Assembly (NCBI GenBank): GCA_013334925.1
Contig: JAAXWP010000004.1
Location: 1-64,000 of the forward strand
Source of the DNA: Chlorobiaceae bacterium
Lineage (GTDB): Bacteria > Bacteroidota > Chlorobiia > Chlorobiales > Chlorobiaceae
Length of the DNA: 64,000 nucleotides
Direction of reading: 5' to 3'
A program made the translations under genes and the position numbers. Each line of letters opens with the position of its first letter. Within the stretch, counting starts at the first letter, position 1. Below the pieces are notes generated by a model. That model was not told the origin of the DNA and made no database searches. It worked only from the letters and a program-made list of their open reading frames with translations. This document shows positions 62,833-64,000 of this stretch, one piece after another.

Positions 62833-64000
62833 TCATTTGATCACCACCTCGACCGGGTCAAGCGCGAGAATCCGGGGAGAGTCCGAGCGCAGCAGCATCC
62901 GTGCGGCACCTTGAAGCGGCAAATCCTGGCTGAACGGCAGCGCCCGGAAGAGATGCAAGGCTGCAATGCGGGACGCCACGCCGGGGAGTGTAACCGAAGA
63001 GTCATTTCCGAACAGATAATCCGACCAGCTTCTGGCAGCGGGAAGAAAGATCAGGCCCGGTTTTCTGGATTTATCCATGTGAGCGAGTTCCTGCGCAGCT
63101 TTCACCGCATCGCCAAACCCGCCAAGTTTATCCACGAGGCCCACGTCGAGCGCGTTCCGGCCGGTCCAGACCCGGCCACCTGCCACCGCATCTACCTGTT
63201 CGAACGTCATCTTGCGACGAGCGGCAACCTTGCCCACGAAATCACGGTAGATCTCACCCGATGTCTCGTCGAACTTACTGAAAGCCTCCTGATCGAACGG
63301 TTTGAAGGGCGTATAGGCATCGGCAAAACGTCCGCGGACGAGTACCTCCCGCTTTATTCCTGCTTTCTGCAAGAGACCGCTGAAATCGGGCTTGAGCGCG
63401 AAGACGCCAATAGAGCCGGTCAGGGTGAGCGGATCGGCATAAATCCGGTCAGTGCCCAGGGCAACCATGTAACCACCTGAAGCCGCAACACCGGACATCG
63501 ACGCGACGATCGGTTTTTTCTTGCGTGCTGCCTCGAGCATTTCGAGCATGGAGGAGGCTGCAAGAGCATCTCCTCCGGGGCTGTCGATCCGAAGGACGAT
63601 CGCCTTGACTTCACGGTCTTCGAGGGCAATTTCGAGCGCCTGCTTCAATGTCGCTTCGTCGATCCCTTCGCCATCTGCCATCTCTTCGACACCTCCGGCG
63701 CTGACGATCGGTCCAACCACATTGATCACCGCGATACGACCATCTTTGCCAGTGACCTCCATTCCTCCGGTCGCCTGCAGATACTCATGCCCTCCGACAA
63801 AGAGATCTGGCGCTTTCACACCGGTGGTGCGTTCATACCCCTTTTCGAGCTGCCAGGCACTCGATACGCGATCCACGAGCTTTCTGGACAGGGCTTGTTC
63901 GGGCGAAAGTACGGCCACGGAATCGATGATGCCGGCAAACACCGCACGGTCAATCCCGCGACGCGACGATACATAGCCGAGATAGTCGTCCCAGGAGTTC
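62833..64000 (-). CDS. sppA: Signal peptide peptidase SppA / protease IV, 5' end beyond the window
   Basis: LRIDSPGGDALAASSML, SMSGVAASGGYMVALG, TGSIGVF; frame open to the window edge. Confidence 0.93.
   Translation of the reverse strand, partial: NSWDDYLGYVSSRRGIDRAVFAGIIDSVAVLSPEQALSRKLVDRVSSAWQLEKGYERTTGVKAPDLFVGGHEYLQATGGMEVTGKDGRIAVINVVGPIVSAGGVEEMADGEGIDEATLKQALEIALEDREVKAIVLRIDSPGGDALAASSMLEMLEAARKKKPIVASMSGVAASGGYMVALGTDRIYADPLTLTGSIGVFALKPDFSGLLQKAGIKREVLVRGRFADAYTPFKPFDQEAFSKFDETSGEIYRDFVGKVAARRKMTFEQVDAVAGGRVWTGRNALDVGLVDKLGGFGDAVKAAQELAHMDKSRKPGLIFLPAARSWSDYLFGNDSSVTLPGVASRIAALHLFRALPFSQDLPLQGAARMLLRSDSPRILALDPVEVVIK

Overview
The 64 kb window is chromosomal DNA from a green sulfur bacterium (Chlorobi/Chlorobiota, Chlorobaculum/Chlorobium-like). 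The assignment rests on a PscC-type reaction-centre cytochrome (206 aa, N-terminal TM helices plus a CNKCH heme site), a bacteriochlorophyll-synthase-family prenyltransferase, a large pyruvate:ferredoxin oxidoreductase, PEP carboxylase and a CarB C-terminal half encoded as its own gene. Most of the window is dense housekeeping sequence: glyA, ribBA, carB half, ferritins, glgP, pyrD, ispF, pfk, ilvE, holB, cutA, trpD, rpmB, rnhA, tilS, psd, tatA, recN, dapA, gcvPA/gcvH, rlmB, nifJ/por, ruvB, hprK, hpf, a xer recombinase, queF, pscC, ppc and comM. The parts worth a second look are: (1) a six-gene minus-strand cassette at about 54.97-62.12 kb with four consecutive radical-SAM genes (two SPASM-like, one B12-binding type, one lysine-2,3-aminomutase-like), an orphan 419-aa protein and a MOP/Wzx-like flippase, with no recognised precursor peptide; (2) two families of degenerate intergenic tandem repeats, a 7-mer family that starts at CDS stop codons and whose most constant part is a stop triplet (TGA/TAA), and a 9-mer family often arranged as inverted arms; (3) ERIC-like imperfect palindromes placed in sense orientation just after stop codons, one bracketed by a 14-bp duplication that includes the stop codon of bchG; (4) an AT-rich WG-repeat/RTX-remnant islet between about 30-bp direct repeats at the left edge. 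All calls come from reading the sequence and the supplied ORFs; no searches were run.
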